Source of the DNA: an uncultured Alphaproteobacteria bacterium
Lineage (GTDB): Bacteria > Pseudomonadota > Alphaproteobacteria > Rs-D84
Assembly (NCBI GenBank): GCA_937900435.1
Contig: CALCEG010000011.1
Coordinates: 1 to 5,802 of the forward strand
Length of the DNA stretch: 5,802 bases
Direction: 5' to 3'
Shown: positions 5,719 through 5,802 of the stretch, one piece after another
Position numbering within the stretch: position 1 is the stretch's first letter
Layout of the letters: each line of letters begins with the position of its first letter
Program-made: the position numbers and the translations under genes
The notes under the pieces: generated by a model
Seen by the model: the letters and a program-made list of their open reading frames with translations, nothing else
Databases searched by the model: none
What the model was told of the DNA's origin: nothing

Positions 5719-5802
5719 AGATTCTGCCGACGGTATTGCGCAGGGAATAACCGAGTTTTCGGAACTGCATGAATTTGGTGCCGATGGTCAGATAAAGGCC
5801 GA

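Overview
The window looks like chromosomal DNA of an AT-rich alphaproteobacterium. The 342-residue RNA polymerase alpha subunit opens in the style usual for Alphaproteobacteria (MIEKNW..LIKP.KL), and L17 carries the C-terminal Ala/Pro/Glu-rich tail common in that class. Codon use is AT-leaning, with TTG strongly preferred for Leu. The two large Cys-rich proteins flanking the housekeeping genes resemble those I associate with small-genome, host-associated or gut alphaproteobacteria (Candidatus Enterousia-like). That last placement is inference from style, not from a search.

Layout: (1) 1-258, minus strand: a fragment of a protein resembling sigma-70 region 2. It runs off the left edge and its 5' end seems cut off. 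(2) 213-2273, plus strand: a 686-residue unrecognised protein with 16 cysteines ahead of a hydrophobic hairpin. It lacks a signal peptide and starts head-to-head with, and overlapping, the sigma-like fragment. (3) 2274-2411: an AT palindrome, a good promoter (TTGACT, 17 bp, TAAAAT) and a leader hairpin. (4) 2412-3440: rpoA, intact. (5) 3441-3768: a gene-free spacer with a strong palindromic element, a decayed second copy of it, a possible promoter and the rplQ leader. (6) 3769-4203: rplQ. (7) 4204-4308: two Rho-independent terminators, the second working in both directions. (8) 4309-5718, minus strand, convergent with rplQ: a second unrecognised Cys-rich protein with two glycine-zipper segments. 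Its N-terminus is unresolved: there is no in-frame ATG near the front, and a TGA lies in frame at 5788-5790.

rpoA and rplQ keep their classical order, but rpsM and rpsK are not directly upstream. Each gene seems to have its own promoter and leader, and a 328-bp spacer with repeats lies between them. The housekeeping pair therefore sits as an island between two large, probably lineage-restricted, disulfide-type surface or envelope proteins. No complete new system can be claimed. The points most worth a second look are the head-to-head junction near 213-270, the palindromic repeat pair, and the pair of Cys-rich proteins.
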